64,000 nucleotides of DNA, from contig NC_037090.1 of the NCBI RefSeq assembly GCF_002994745.2, forward strand, positions 18,216,001 to 18,280,000. Reading direction: 5' to 3'. This stretch comes from Rosa chinensis (lineage: Eukaryota; Streptophyta; Magnoliopsida; Rosales; Rosaceae). This document shows positions 24,736 through 36,002 of the stretch, in pieces. Below the pieces are notes generated by a model. The model was not told the origin of the DNA and did not search any database. It saw only the letters and a program-made list of their open reading frames with translations. Every line of letters starts with the position of its first letter. The first letter of the stretch is position 1. The translations under genes and the position numbers were made by a program.

Positions 24736-25860
24736 ATGAAATTGAAAATCGATAAATTTAACAAAAAATTTATTACTACTAGGAAAAATTTAAGGTGGAA
24801 TACATGAGTAAGGTAATATCAAATATTACTACTAATGTAATGTCAAATAATGGGTACATATCACTACTCGAAAAAAAATTAAGGAATTAAAGAGGAATTA
24901 TTAGAAATTGAGTATATGGTCTCGGTGATTGTTTAGAGATCTCGGAAATATTTTCTACATTTTTCTTGATGTAAAATCTCCATTTTATAGGTTCGATAAT
25001 AAAAGACGCGACGTGACGAATCCGTGAGAATTTTCTGAAATTTTTTTGGAACTTGAGCTATTTATTACAATTTTCTAAAATTATATAAAAATATTTAAAG
25101 AAAAGAAAATTAACACGGTGCAATCTGAGCCGTCTATAAACTCATCGCTTGAACTGAGCCGTTGACCAACATATAATTATTGGCTGTATATTCCCAATTC
25201 AGATCGAAGAGCCGAGAAGCATCGAGTCTGTCGACCCGTTTTCTTGACCCGCGAAGCAACAACTGTATCTCCCAGGTTAGGCCATGTTGCGGCGGGGAAC
25301 CAGTCCCTTCCGACCTGCCTCTTGATCGCCGATGTCTCTATGGTCTTTAGTTTGTCCATCGATCGAGTTTGGAGGGAGAATCGAAGGCTGAAAGCTTCGG
25401 CAACTCCGGCGGTTCTTCGATTCAGTTTTCCGGCGACTCAGTCACCATTGGCGGTGTTCTTTTGTTCTGGTAACGGCCACGTTTTCCTCTTTTTTCCTTA
25501 CATTTCATAGATACAGCTAACGAAATGAAGTAGTAAAGCCCATCAGCTAATTATTTCACTCTAAACTTTTATTTCCTCTCGCTTTGTCTCTGTTCCCCCT
25601 CTCTGCAGCTCTTCTCATTCTCAGACCCAAACTCGACGACAAAAGATAATCAATTCCACCTTGGGATTATGAATGAAAAAGGAGGTTGAAAAACTATAAC
25701 TTCCAGGTCAATCTCATCTAATTAGGTGCAGACAAATTCGAAACAGTTGAATCTAATGATTGAAAGTTTGAAACGTTAAATTGCTTGGCTGCACAAGAAA
25801 TTTTTGGTTAGGTTGCGGCAATGGTGATTATATGTTGACTTCCCTATCAATTAACACGAT
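24736..25860. other. Non-coding DNA within CACTA boundaries
   Basis: A + strand frame at 25244-25510 is Ser/Ala-rich and unrecognised. The sequence CACTACTCGAAAAAAAATTAAGG near 24852 resembles the start of another small element, but I found no partner end. Confidence 0.35.
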
Positions 25861-25887
25861 CGAAATTTAGTTCCTAAACCCATATAT

Positions 25888-26041
25888 TCTAAATCAAACA
25901 CGATTTGTTTCTTGTTTGGCTGCTTCTTGATTCCGGCGATGAGGCAGTGTAGTCGACGCCCTCGACGATGAAGGCCTTGCGGCCGGCGTAGCGACTGTGG
26001 AGGAGGATCACCGCATTGGTTGGCCTCAGACACTTCACCAT
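25888..26041 (-). pseudogene. 60S ribosomal protein eL27 (RPL27) 5' fragment, frameshifted
   Basis: From the ATG at 26039-26041, MVKCLRPTNAVILLHSRYAG then RKAFIV matches the eL27 N-terminus (KOW-type start, family pattern [26 protein letters not shown]). A small deletion/frameshift follows. In the next frame HCLIAGIKKQPNKK matches the following eL27 segment (CLVAGIKKYP). Nothing further of the ~135-residue protein is present. About 100 bp upstream (to about 26130) looks like the original leader. It has the same orientation as the uS8 copy. Confidence 0.75.
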
Positions 26042-26414
26042 GCAGGCAGCCTCTCTCCTGGGTCCTTTCGAAGCTCTCGCTGCTCGCTGCTCGCGCTTGG
26101 ATTCACCCAAAACTTTGTGACCTCTTCGTAAACAAGGAAGAAGAAACAGAGACACGATTTAATCGTGTGTGTTTCATTTACCCATTCATTGATTTTTTAC
26201 CGCATTGAAGAGTTTTTTGGCCAACAGTTCGAACCATGATCATATCTCCGTCTATTAACTAACGACTGATCCAATGGACTACATTGGCTAGTCGCGTAAG
26301 GAGGCCAGATCTCTTGACAGCACATGGGGTGACCACCCACCTGGGTGGGTGGAAGAATTTTCGGTAAAAGATAACCAATAAGCGGGAGACTGACCATATT
26401 TCGCGTCCATCTCT

Positions 26415-26520
26415 TTAGTGACCTGTTGTCCTCGTTGGTCATTAATTCTATACCATTAGTGACCTAATGTCATGTGGTCACTATCAATTTGGTCACTAAA
26501 ACCCGATATTGTTGTAGGTG
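26415..26520. repeat. CACTA right subterminal repeats and right terminus
   Basis: TTAGTGACC, GGTCATTAA, TTAGTGACC, GGTCACTATCA and GGTCACTAAAA lie within 100 bp of the right end, which reads ATATTGTTGTAGGTG. Confidence 0.65.
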
Positions 26521-26811
26521 AGAATCCTTCTACTTAATTATTGAATAAGTAGTTCTACACTTCTACCATCAAGTCTCGTGGAATATGATTGACACCCCTA
26601 CTTACCAGAAATCTCATATAAGTTCGTTAATGCCTCATCATTGTCCACCTCCAACCACACATAAATAATATAACATTAGCAGTAGTACAAGAAAACATAA
26701 GGACGACTTTCTATATACTTCACATACATTACGTACATCTTAATTTCAGTTAATTACTCAAGAAATGTAAGCACTTAATTTTTGTGTTCCGTGGATTAAC
26801 AATCACCTCAA

Positions 26812-27840
26812 TGTATTTGGCTCCTCTAAAGTTTGTAAATTTTGTCAAATCTCGATCCTCCAAGTAATCTAATAATTTAGAAAGCTACCACTTCACTAAA
26901 ATTGAGTATTTTAGAAAGTTTAACCAATTTGAGATTTATAGTGAGACTAACTTGCCGTTAACCTCATCCAAAAGAAAAATTACTTTCCTATATATAGTTC
27001 ACGAACTATGAGATGAGATGTTTTCCCAAATCCATTGATGAAACTGTGTCAGTCTTTGGTTAAGAGGCTCCATCTCTATATGCAACACAACAGTTGGCCC
27101 TAGGATATGATGCACCGCTTAATTAACTTTTTCATTGGAATAAAACATAACAGTATGGTCCTCAATCGCCACTTGAGTCTTTGTGTATACTATGTAGGCA
27201 TTCATGAGCGTTAATTGATAAAGGTCTAACCCCAAGATCCCTTGGATACTTTTATCACAGGTGAGCGACTTGGTCAAGAACACTAAGTTGTGCTTCCCAT
27301 TAGGGCACTATTCAAAAATGCTAAACCAACAACCTCTTTAAATTTGAATCAATTCTGGATATGGTCGATCAGTTTTGACTTGCTGGTGAATGAAAGAGAA
27401 TGTTAAGAATGGAAGATGATAATTCTAAATTAGTTTGATAACAATTTAGTGATAACTCTGGACTTTATACATGTATAATTGATATTGTGAAGGAGTTTTC
27501 TTTTCAATTAAAACACCAATACTGATTGTATCATACATCACATTCAGATGCTGACATTTTTTTTTCTTCCCACAGTTCACGAACTGATATGAGAAAAGAT
27601 TTTTTTTTTTTTTTTTTCTTGATGAGGTTAACAGCAAGTTATTTTCGTTTTCGTTAATTTATTTTCTTTTGTTAGGAGGCTAGCGGAGCCAAATTGGCTA
27701 AAATTCTTAAAATACTAATTTTAATGAAGTGGCGGCTTTCCAAATCATTAGATTACTCGGAGCATCAAGATTTAATTGATGAACTTTACAAAATTTTAGA
27801 GAGTTTTCACTTTAAAGGAGCCGGATCCCTCAATATATAC
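26812..27840. mobile_element. Inverted-repeat element, about 1 kb, long degenerate arms
   Basis: The left arm (about 26812-26965; GGCTCCTCTAAAGTTTGTAA, CCAAGTAATCTAATAATTT, CCACTTCACTAAAATT) recurs inverted at about 27680-27840 (inverted reading GGCTCCTTTAAAG, CGAGTAATCTAATGATTT, CCACTTCATTAAAATT). The arms are roughly 150 bp and about 75-80% identical by eye. The interior is non-coding. It could be a MULE-derived MITE; no target duplication was settled. Confidence 0.55.
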
Positions 27841-27999
27841 CTCATATCAATGAATGAATAATGATTCGTCTTTGTACCACTCTTCATACACAACGTATTT
27901 AACAAAAACACTCTTAGATAGTTTTGGTCATATTTGGTTGAGAAATGGATGGAACTTAAAACAAATACTAACAATCCAGTTGATGTACACCAATATTTT

Positions 28000-28340
28000 C
28001 TTTTTCAGGAAAACTGAACTTTATTAAAATAGTCAACAAGCTCAAGCTCAGCATCTTACAAACCCTATGAAAGATCGATCTGCCCCACAAGAGCAACAAA
28101 AAACACATTTGTGTCACCTACAAAAACTGATTGGGACCAAAAACTAGAAACCAAAAAACTAGAACAGTAAAAGATATAAGATAGCCGAACCAAGATCGTA
28201 AGCCTCGATGATCTCCGCAGAATTTCCCCTTCCTGCCGTCGATCTTACTGCCATCAAACATCAACTGGGTACGTGGCTCCCCTGCCGTTAACTTCCATCG
28301 GATTTCCTGGTGTCAGATCCGCTTCTTCGTCCCAGCACTG
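28000..28340 (-). mobile_element. Possible 3' end of a 5'-truncated LINE
   Basis: On the minus strand the block ends with AATAAAGTTCAGTTTTCCTG followed by an A-rich tail (27995-28008), a form seen at plant LINE 3' ends. No coding remnant is recognisable. Confidence 0.3.
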
Positions 28341-28950
28341 GTAGATGATGGAATCCCTAAAGTAAGGAGATCAGGACTAGCTAGCTAGGTCCACCTACAT
28401 AGTCGGGGACTCATTGAGGCGAAGAAATAAAACCAAAGACTGCATGCATGCAGTAATCCAAGGAAATCAAACAGCTTTTGAAGGAGAGTGCGTGGATCAG
28501 AAAAGAAAAATGGAAAAAAGGGGGAGGAAGGAAGATGGTAACTGTGTGAAGCTCAAGGGGTTCCGATGAAGAGTTCCGGATATGGGTTGGAGGAGGAAGA
28601 AATTAAGCAGGAAAGAAAATATATCAAACAAAAAGGCCAATGGCTCGAGATCCGATTCTAGAACCTACTAAGCAAGGAAAGACTGTTCAAGAAGACTCTT
28701 AAGTTTTTATTTTGAAAGTGAAGGGAGTGACTCCCTCACTCGATTCTGGACTTAAATCTAGAAAGAAGTACCATCATTGCGTATATTAATTACAGAACCA
28801 AAGTATGTTGTAGACATTACTAACTCCAGAAAATTCTAAATGGACAATCGAACTAGAAGTTTCGGTATATGCATGTTGCATACATTGGTGGCAACAACAA
28901 TACGTAAACCATTCCCTTGATCAACAATCCAAGTCAGGAAGTTAAGAAAG
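28341..28950. other. Region downstream of the ERF gene, no gene seen
   Basis: Includes the probable 3' UTR of the ERF gene immediately below 28951. No other feature was recognised. Confidence 0.4.
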
Positions 28951-29553
28951 TTAATCACTCCACAGAGAAAACTCTACGGCATTCTCCAGATCATAATCAT
29001 CCCAGTTAAAACCTTTCTTCAGGGCTGGGGGAGTTAGAATCAAACCCTCAGCCATACTGTCAAGTATCTCTGGCATGTTAAACAACTCCTCCTCATCCAC
29101 ATACCCTTTACTCGACCCTACTTCTACCTTCTCCAAGTTCACCATACTCGTCAACTCCGGCAATGACATACTCGAAGTCCAAGAAGGAGACGCCTTAGCT
29201 TCATCCGGAAAGTTCAACTGAGCAGATTCACCTTTCAGAGCCAGAGCTGCTACATCATAAGCCCTAGCAGCCATTTCAGGACAAGTGAAGGTACCGAGCC
29301 AAACACGAGACTTCTTGAGACCCGGTTGCCTCATTTCGCAAACCCACTTGCCGTTCCTCTGCCTGACGCCTTTGTACACCGGGTGGCGAGTCTCCTTGAA
29401 CTTCTTCCTCCCAGCTTTCCTCTTCTTGATCACTCCACTCTGAATGTGGGTTAGGGTTTGCCCCAGATTCATTAACAACGAAGCTGGAGAAGATGGTGCT
29501 GCTGGTTCCTCTCTATAAGCCATTAGTGAAGAAGCAGAAGCATCGCAGAGCAT
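28951..29553 (-). CDS. AP2/ERF transcription factor, DREB1/CBF-like
   Basis: Single-exon gene of 200 codons; a second in-frame Met (MAYREEP) ten codons on may be the true start. The AP2 domain (about residues 59-116) contains [20 protein letters not shown], then [20 protein letters not shown] and the end [12 protein letters not shown], and folds as the DNA-binding three-strand sheet plus helix. A basic signature just before it, [16 protein letters not shown], matches the DREB1/CBF-type PKK/RPAGRxKFxETRHP. The protein ends LWSD, like the CBF LWSY/LWSD C-terminus, after an acidic activation-like region. The second signature (DSAWR) right after AP2 is not intact ([13 protein letters not shown]), so it is a divergent member. 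It is expected to be nuclear and to bind CRT/DRE (CCGAC) sites in stress genes. It has no introns, as usual for the group. Confidence 0.95.
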   Translation of the reverse strand: MLCDASASSLMAYREEPAAPSSPASLLMNLGQTLTHIQSGVIKKRKAGRKKFKETRHPVYKGVRQRNGKWVCEMRQPGLKKSRVWLGTFTCPEMAARAYDVAALALKGESAQLNFPDEAKASPSWTSSMSLPELTSMVNLEKVEVGSSKGYVDEEELFNMPEILDSMAEGLILTPPALKKGFNWDDYDLENAVEFSLWSD

Positions 29554-29559
29554 GGGGAT

Positions 29560-29700
29560 TTATGAGCATGGAAAAGGTACAGAACAAAAACACATGCGTC
29601 CGTTTAACACGTTGGTAGAGGGTTTAACACGTGGAAGAGGTGGGAAAACCAGAATACAAAACCCACGCGGAGAAAACTAAGCATATATAATGGCAGTTTT
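29560..29700 (-). promoter_or_regulatory. Probable core promoter of the ERF gene
   Basis: On the minus strand a TATA box (ATTATATATGC, 29684-29694) lies about 130 bp upstream of the ATG. Between them lie a G-box/ABRE (ACACGTGG, near 29622-29630) and an ACACGTTGG near 29608, consistent with ABA/stress control of DREB-type genes. Confidence 0.55.
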
Positions 29701-30001
29701 TCTAATTATTTAGATATTTTTGGGAGGAGAAATTTTTAGGTGGAGATTTCCAAATCAAGTGGTTTTAGGACTATCCAATTAGAAGAAAAAAAAAAAATTC
29801 TTTTTCGAAACTGCTCCTGCTCTCTAAATATACAATATCCAAAACACCTCCCTGCTGAGCAGTGATTCGTGATGCGGATGACTCACGCAAGTCTTTTTCT
29901 TTTTTGGGGACCTTTGAGACTCTTTGTTGGCAAAGTCATAGATGGTAGCCACGCCTTTTACATCACAGTCACAATAATTAATAATATTTAGGTGAATTTT
30001 T

Positions 30002-30033
30002 ACACTGTTTCATAATGCAATATGAAACAGTGT
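30002..30033. repeat. Perfect 13-bp hairpin upstream of the ERF gene
   Basis: ACACTGTTTCATA (30002-30014) pairs perfectly with TATGAAACAGTGT (30021-30033) around a 6-base loop. Confidence 0.85.
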
Positions 30034-30495
30034 CGGGACCAATGGCAGTGGGATGGTACAAATTATGGGACCAAATAAGAAAGCAAATTATGCGGGTCCT
30101 TAGTGTAATAAGTGTATGGCCCCAATCGTAGACTCCACAGGTCATGTGCGTAAACTGTCTTTTTTTTTAATGACACGTGTTTATCCACTATTGGCATCAA
30201 CACGCAATTTTTTTTTTTTTTTTTTTATGACAGGCAATTTGTTTCTCACAGGCAAATTCTGAGTTATGAGTTTCCATCTCTCGTCAAAAACTTTGAAAAT
30301 ATCAGAGGTCTAGAGCTGCACCGAACCCCAAGTCGTCGGTTTCAGAAACTTTTTGGAAAGGGAATGAAATTGACACATTTTCGGTTTCAGACAACAAGCA
30401 TGCGCATAACAAAATAAAGAAAGGCATGGTTTGCAAAAAAAAAAAAAAGGGGGTCCAATTTCACTCATCTTTGAAACAGTTTTTAAGTAATATAA

Positions 30496-31434
30496 GAGCA
30501 TCTTTAGCACACTCTCTATTTTTGTACCTTACAACATCTCCAACAGTGATAATTATCTTGATAGCTAAAAGTAGCTAAAATTGGAATATAGCTAGTTGAA
30601 TATTGAGTTATGCTCCAGCAAATACCTAAATCTCAAGTTAAATTTAACTTTTAGTTAAATTCTCTCTCCTCTCTAGCTAAATATAGCTAGGTCTTTTAGC
30701 TAAAGCTAAATTTAGCTTTTGTTTAGCTAGTCTGCTGGAGATCAAACTTAGTCTAAAACTAGTTAAATTTCAATTTTTTTTTTAAATAAGTATTCTGTTG
30801 GAGATGCTCTTAGCTATTTTAGAAAACATGTTTAGCTTTTTATCTATTTTAGCAGCTACACCAGACTCCTAAGTGGCTCTCTATTATAACTTTTAGCTAT
30901 CTCGCTCCTAAATATAGAGAGCGAGATGAACCTCTCTATAATTTAAAACATTCTTTTTTAGTTATTTTATATAATTTATAAACACATTTAAACTATTTAA
31001 TCTTTATTTAAAAAATAATATAAATTCAAAACTAGCTAAAATACAGAGCACTGATTCAAACGTAATTCTAAAGCAATGCTAGCTATTTTTTAGTCAAATT
31101 TTAGCTAAAGTAGCTAAAAAGTCATTTTAGCTAACCACTTTAGAATTACTTCTGCATCAATGCTCTTTATTTTAGCTAGTTTTGAATTTATATTATTTTT
31201 TAAATGAATATTAAATAGTTTAAATGTATTTATAAATAACATAAAATAACTTAAAATGAATATTTTAAATTATAGAGAGCCTCATTTCACTCTCTATATT
31301 TATGAGCAAGATAACTAAAAGTTATAATAGAGAGCCATTTAGGAGTCTGGTGCAGCTGTTAAAATAGATAAAAAGCTAAACATGCTCTCCAAAATAGGTA
31401 AGGAGCCACAATAGAGAGTATGCTAAAGACGCTC
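30496..31434. mobile_element. Palindromic Tourist-like MITE (PIF/Harbinger type)
   Basis: The ends GAGCATCTTTAGCACACTCT and, inverted, GAGCGTCTTTAGCATACTCT are flanked by TAA on both sides (30493-30495 and 31435-31437), the 3-bp duplication of PIF/Harbinger elements. Apart from an inner insertion, the whole element is a near-perfect fold-back: for example CTAAGTGGCTCTCTATTATA in the left arm pairs with the right arm near 31320-31345, and the centre is near 31080. It has no coding capacity. Confidence 0.85.
30532..30809. mobile_element. Second Tourist-like MITE nested in the left arm
   Basis: The ends CAACATCTCCAACAG and inverted GAGCATCTCCAACAG are flanked by TTA on both sides (30529-30531 and 30810-30812). 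Removing it restores pairing of the surrounding palindrome (GTACC|TTAGCTATTTT against the right arm near 31385-31400). Confidence 0.85.
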
Positions 31435-31879
31435 TAAATATCTCAAAAATTCCTCCATTGGTCGTTGCTAGCTGTTCTGCACATATTTTTTTGGCATTAG
31501 ATTGGAAAAATCTTAAAAAATGAAAACACAAGTCCAACACAGTACAAAAATGTATTTTTGTTCCATTTTCATATTGCATTTTGGAAGTTTGCGAAAGCAC
31601 AAGTCATGTTGGAAGTTCTCTCATGTGTGATTTGCGTGTGTAAAGAAGTTTGAAAGAGCATGCTCCAAATACATTTGATCTAGTGGTGGCCAAAACTATA
31701 GCCTTCATTTGTGGACTTGGGAAGGGGACTAGGGTTTTCTATTGAGTTCTCCTCATCAAAGCCTAACATTCTTGTCGGCTTCCTAAAGTACAAACGTTCT
31801 CGTGCTCGTTTTGTTTAGTCTTGGGTGGGTCGATCATTGTTATATAGTCGCCCAAATCATCAAAGATGTTTTTGCACTT

Positions 31880-33530
31880 GTGTTGTATTATTGGCCAAAT
31901 AGTCACCCTCAAGTATAATGGTCAAGTTATAGTGTAGGGGATTATAAGTAAGGGATATCGTACCCAAAGGATTGGAAAACTCACTCTAGCTAGGGAAACC
32001 TAAAGGATGCTAGATGAATATTTAAATGTACAAATTACAAACAAAGGCTCACAAGTGAATCAAAGTTCATGGTGATTACATGCAAGATGGAATAGTGGTT
32101 TGATTTTGGTTTTGGAGATGATTTTATTCGGAAATAACTAAATGAATACTTGAGATGTAAACTAACCTAAACTAAATTAGATGTAATGCAATAGACAAGA
32201 ATTAGGACTTAAGGCTTCCACCTCTAGCCTCTTTTGCAAATAATGATGCTTCTATAGTGAATGATGTCATTTTAATTAGCCAATTTCTCTCCTTGCATCC
32301 CTCTCGGGTATGACTAGGGACATGCTTCTTCAATGATATCAAGCAACCCCTCTCGGGCGCAGTATTTCAATCTGGTTAGGTATGTCGTGCATCACCCTTA
32401 ATGCATAAAGCTTGGAGATGAAAAAATTATGCAAACTAACCATGCTTATCTCTAAGTAACTGTAGTTCACAACCTAACATGCACATATGATATGTTATCA
32501 TGCTTCAAACAACCAAAGTTAATCAACCCCTAATTGTTTCTCATGTCATGACAAATATTCATACCCAAATTGATTAATTTTAAGCATAAATATTCAACTC
32601 TTGAACTAGCATGTTAAGGTGCCAATGAAAAGTGCATCAAACATAATATTTACATTAATGTTATATAAGATTGGCTAGAGCTTTCAACCATAACCCCAAC
32701 AACTAACTACTCATTCATAATCAAATACATAAACTTCAACATATTTATGAACATCAAACTAAAAAGTAAGGGTAGACTGTAGAGAAGTGACTAGTGATGA
32801 TCAAATTGAGGATGGTGTAGATGAGCTCATGGAGACATTGACATGATGCTAATGGTGATGGTGATGATGATTCCTCAAGTGATGCTAGACTCTTCCTTCT
32901 CCTTGCTCGATGGTGGAGTATGAGATGTAGAGATGATTAAATGGTGAAGCTTTATGTATATGAAATGGAATTGGTAGATGGAAAAAATGATGAATTTGGT
33001 GGTGGTGGTAATGGAAGTTATGGATTGAAGGTGGTGGTGATGGAGATTTGTGGAGGAGATGCTAGTGGATTGTGTAGAGAATAGATGTAATGGCTATGTG
33101 TGGGTGGTGTTTTCTTCAATGGGAGAATGGATGCTTAAATAGAGGAAGAGAGAGGTGTGAAATGATGATGAGAAGTAAAAGGAAGCAGCTCTAGCCTTGT
33201 AAGAAGCAAATGGTGGAGTGTTAAAGTCGTAACAGATCCCAGAACCAAGGAAAAATGGGTATGGGAGTGATCGATGATGTAGGTTAGAGTAGGTAATGAT
33301 GAGTAAAAGATGGTGACTAAACCGAAAACATGGCAGATTTTTAAGGGATGATGGTGGTGGTGGACTTTTGGATAATATGAAGAGTTGAGATGATGTGGAA
33401 AAGAGAGAAAATGGATGGAGTTGATTCTGGACAAAAAGGTTTGGGATTTGGTTATGATAGAATGATGGTCAATGGATGTAATGGAATAAGTACAATGTTA
33501 CTCCTCCTCCTTGATCCTCCATGAGTATGA
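31880..33530 (-). mobile_element. LTR-like non-coding segment
   Basis: The stretch GGGATTATAAGTAAGGGATA followed by TCGTACCCAAAGGATTGG resembles sequence common in LTRs of plant Ty3/gypsy Tat/Athila-type elements read on the opposite strand. A TATA-like CTATTTAAGCATCC occurs on the minus strand near 33131-33145. There are GA/TGG-rich low-complexity tracts (32830-33090) and no gag-pol. The boundaries are guesses. Confidence 0.35.
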
Positions 33531-34032
33531 CCAAAAAATACATAGCACTACTATGAGTGGTGGTGCGCCTCCACTTGCCGCCAAAAGTAGTGGTGTGTGG
33601 AAATTTCGCTAGAATTTCACTTTTTTCTCCTCTTGTCAATATTTTTTACAAAACATGGAATTGGATTAATCAACACTAAATTGGAGTTTATAAAAAATAA
33701 TTTTCATATTTTAGGACATATATATGTATATATATATGAATTATGATCCAACATGTATAAGGGTTGCCATTTGGTTTGGTAATTATCGAACCGACTAAAT
33801 TATATCAATCGATGTTTTAGGTTTGATAAACTGACTTTTTGGTAATCAATTTGATAAAACTGAAATAAAAAATTATCGAAATATTTGGTTTGATTTTGGT
33901 AAATGCCGAATTTACCAATTACTTAAATATTAGCTATATATCTTCTACATTTAATGCACATAAATGTATATTAATAAATATAAGAAAATTATTTTTATAA
34001 TAGTATTAACATTATTACTACTACTAGATTAA

Positions 34033-34046
34033 TAGTACATACATTC
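34033..34046. repeat. 14-bp target-site duplication of LINE-B, left copy
   Basis: TAGTACATACATTC is repeated exactly after the poly(A) tail at 40238-40251. Confidence 0.93.
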
Positions 34047-34481
34047 GTATTTGTTCAATATAAACATTTTTAGAAACAATAGCGAAATATCACACGTGCA
34101 AATACATGGTTACGACTGGGAAGCACTAGATAATTAGGAGGAAGACCATCACCATGATGATCAAAATCTCCCTGAGACCCTGAGTCACCATCCATTTAAT
34201 CTTTCTCGTTTTATATATATATCCAAAATCCAACTGCTAATTACTTTTAGCAAACATAAACCCACTAATTACTTAAGTTAAGTTATATGAGTAAATAGGG
34301 TTTTGACTATGAGTCCCTTCTCTCTCGAGTAAGGGTTGTGCCGTGCTAGGGTTTCTAGACGGCCATAGTTTTCTTTCTAGACTGCCATAGTTTTGTTTCT
34401 CTGCCTTTCTTCCGGCTCATGTGGTGGGGAATCCGGCTGATAGGCAAGGGGTTCAGGCGGGTTGCAGACTTGGTTAGCAAG

Positions 34482-36002
34482 ATGGGACAGGTTGTGGAAG
34501 ATTTGGCACAGAAGTTGTCCATTTCGGAGGCTCCAGATATTGAGGTTGTTAAAATCGAAGATGTTGAACAGCTAGCCTTGAAGAAGTTCTGGTTGGTGGG
34601 TAAGTTGTTAACGAATAAACAGTTTAATAAGGAGGCGCTTAAAAGCACTATGAAGAGGATTTGGCGTACGAGGGAGGAGGTGACCATTTTTGAGTGGGAA
34701 GGCATGGACAGGTTCCTCGTTTCCTTTAAATCAGATTATGATCGGAGGATGGTGATGCGAGGAAGCCCGTGGACTTTCGACAACGCCCTGTTACTACTCA
34801 CTGCTACAGATGGTCGAACAAATCCGAGTTCCATCCCTTTGGAACTGCAAAATTTCTGGATTAGAGTCAGGGGACTTCCACCGGAGTTTCTTTCACCGGC
34901 AATGGCCCGCAGAATTGGAGGCATTTTGGGAGTGTTTGTTGGATTGGATCCACATAAGAAAAGTGATTGCACGGGAAGTGTTCTTCTCATACGAGTTGGG
35001 TTGGATGTCTCCCAGCCACTACGGCGATGGATCAAATTGGATTTGGGGTTGGGGGAGGAATCCAAGTTGCATCTAGAGTATGAAGATCTACCCTATTTCT
35101 GCTTCTACTGTGGACGTCTTTCCCATGTGAGCTCTCACTGTCCATGGTTTAAGGATGGGACGATCACTGAAATGTAGTATGGTCGGTGGAAAACTTTATT
35201 GAAGAATGTGTTCACCATTGACCCAGAGTGCCAGTTGAAGGGAGCGTCTTTTGGTCTCATCAAGGACAAGTTGCAGTGGAAGATGACAGCTCCTGAGCCT
35301 ATGTTGAGTGGAGCAGTGCGTTCCCGGGCAGAATGGGTTGAAGAGAATCCGATCCAGGAGGTTAGAATGGATGTAGATGGAGTTGAAGAGATGGTGGAGA
35401 AACAGCCGGAGGCAAAACGGCGGCGCGTGATTCCCTTAGCCAAAGCGCGTGAAGATGGAGTGTTAATTATGGGGAGTGATTCTAGGGATGCTGCTCTGAT
35501 TTCTCTCCCTTTGATTTCGGAGACGGTTTTGCCGGAGTTTATGTCTGGACCAATGGTTGGTATTAAAGCGGGAATAGAGAGGAATTTGGGTTTGGATACG
35601 GTTTCTCACGAAGTGGGTGGGCCGGGTGAGAATGGGCCTACTGGTTCAGTTGCTAAGTCCAGAGGGAGGCCCAGAAGTGTATCAGTTGATTATAAACTCC
35701 TTAATAATGGGAGTGTGGGCAAGAGTACTTCTAGAAATTTCCAGAAGGAGTTGATTTCCGGTAATTCATCTTCTAAAAAGCAAGCAAACAAGAAGATGGT
35801 TGAGGTGCAGGAAGATGAATGTAGAGTTGAAAGTAAGACTAGTAAGAAGGGTTTGGGACGTGGACGGGGCTTTCCTGTGGGTGGTAGGAGCTGCAGGAAG
35901 GGTTTGTCTATGTCTCCTACGAAGAATGGTGTGTCTTCTAAAGTTGTCTTGTCTTCACAAACCGTGATGGGTTCCGGTGATAGGACCCATCACGAGAAAT
36001 GA
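34482..36002 (+). pseudogene. LINE-B ORF1 (DUF4283 plus zinc knuckle), one nonsense codon
   Basis: Start chosen at ATG 34482 (MGQVVEDLAQKLSIS); an upstream in-frame ATG at 34419 is also possible. DUF4283 domain: LALKKFWLVGKLLTNKQFNK, then RRMVMRGSPWTFDNALLLL and FWIRVRGLPPEFLS. The zinc knuckle CFYCGRLSHVSSHC keeps the full CX2CX4HX4C. An in-frame TAG at 35175-35177 stops it just after the knuckle, and the same frame goes on (YGRWKTLLKNVF) into a basic, Lys/Arg/Ser-rich tail to the TGA at 36000-36002. This is the RNA-binding partner of ORF2. Confidence 0.9.
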
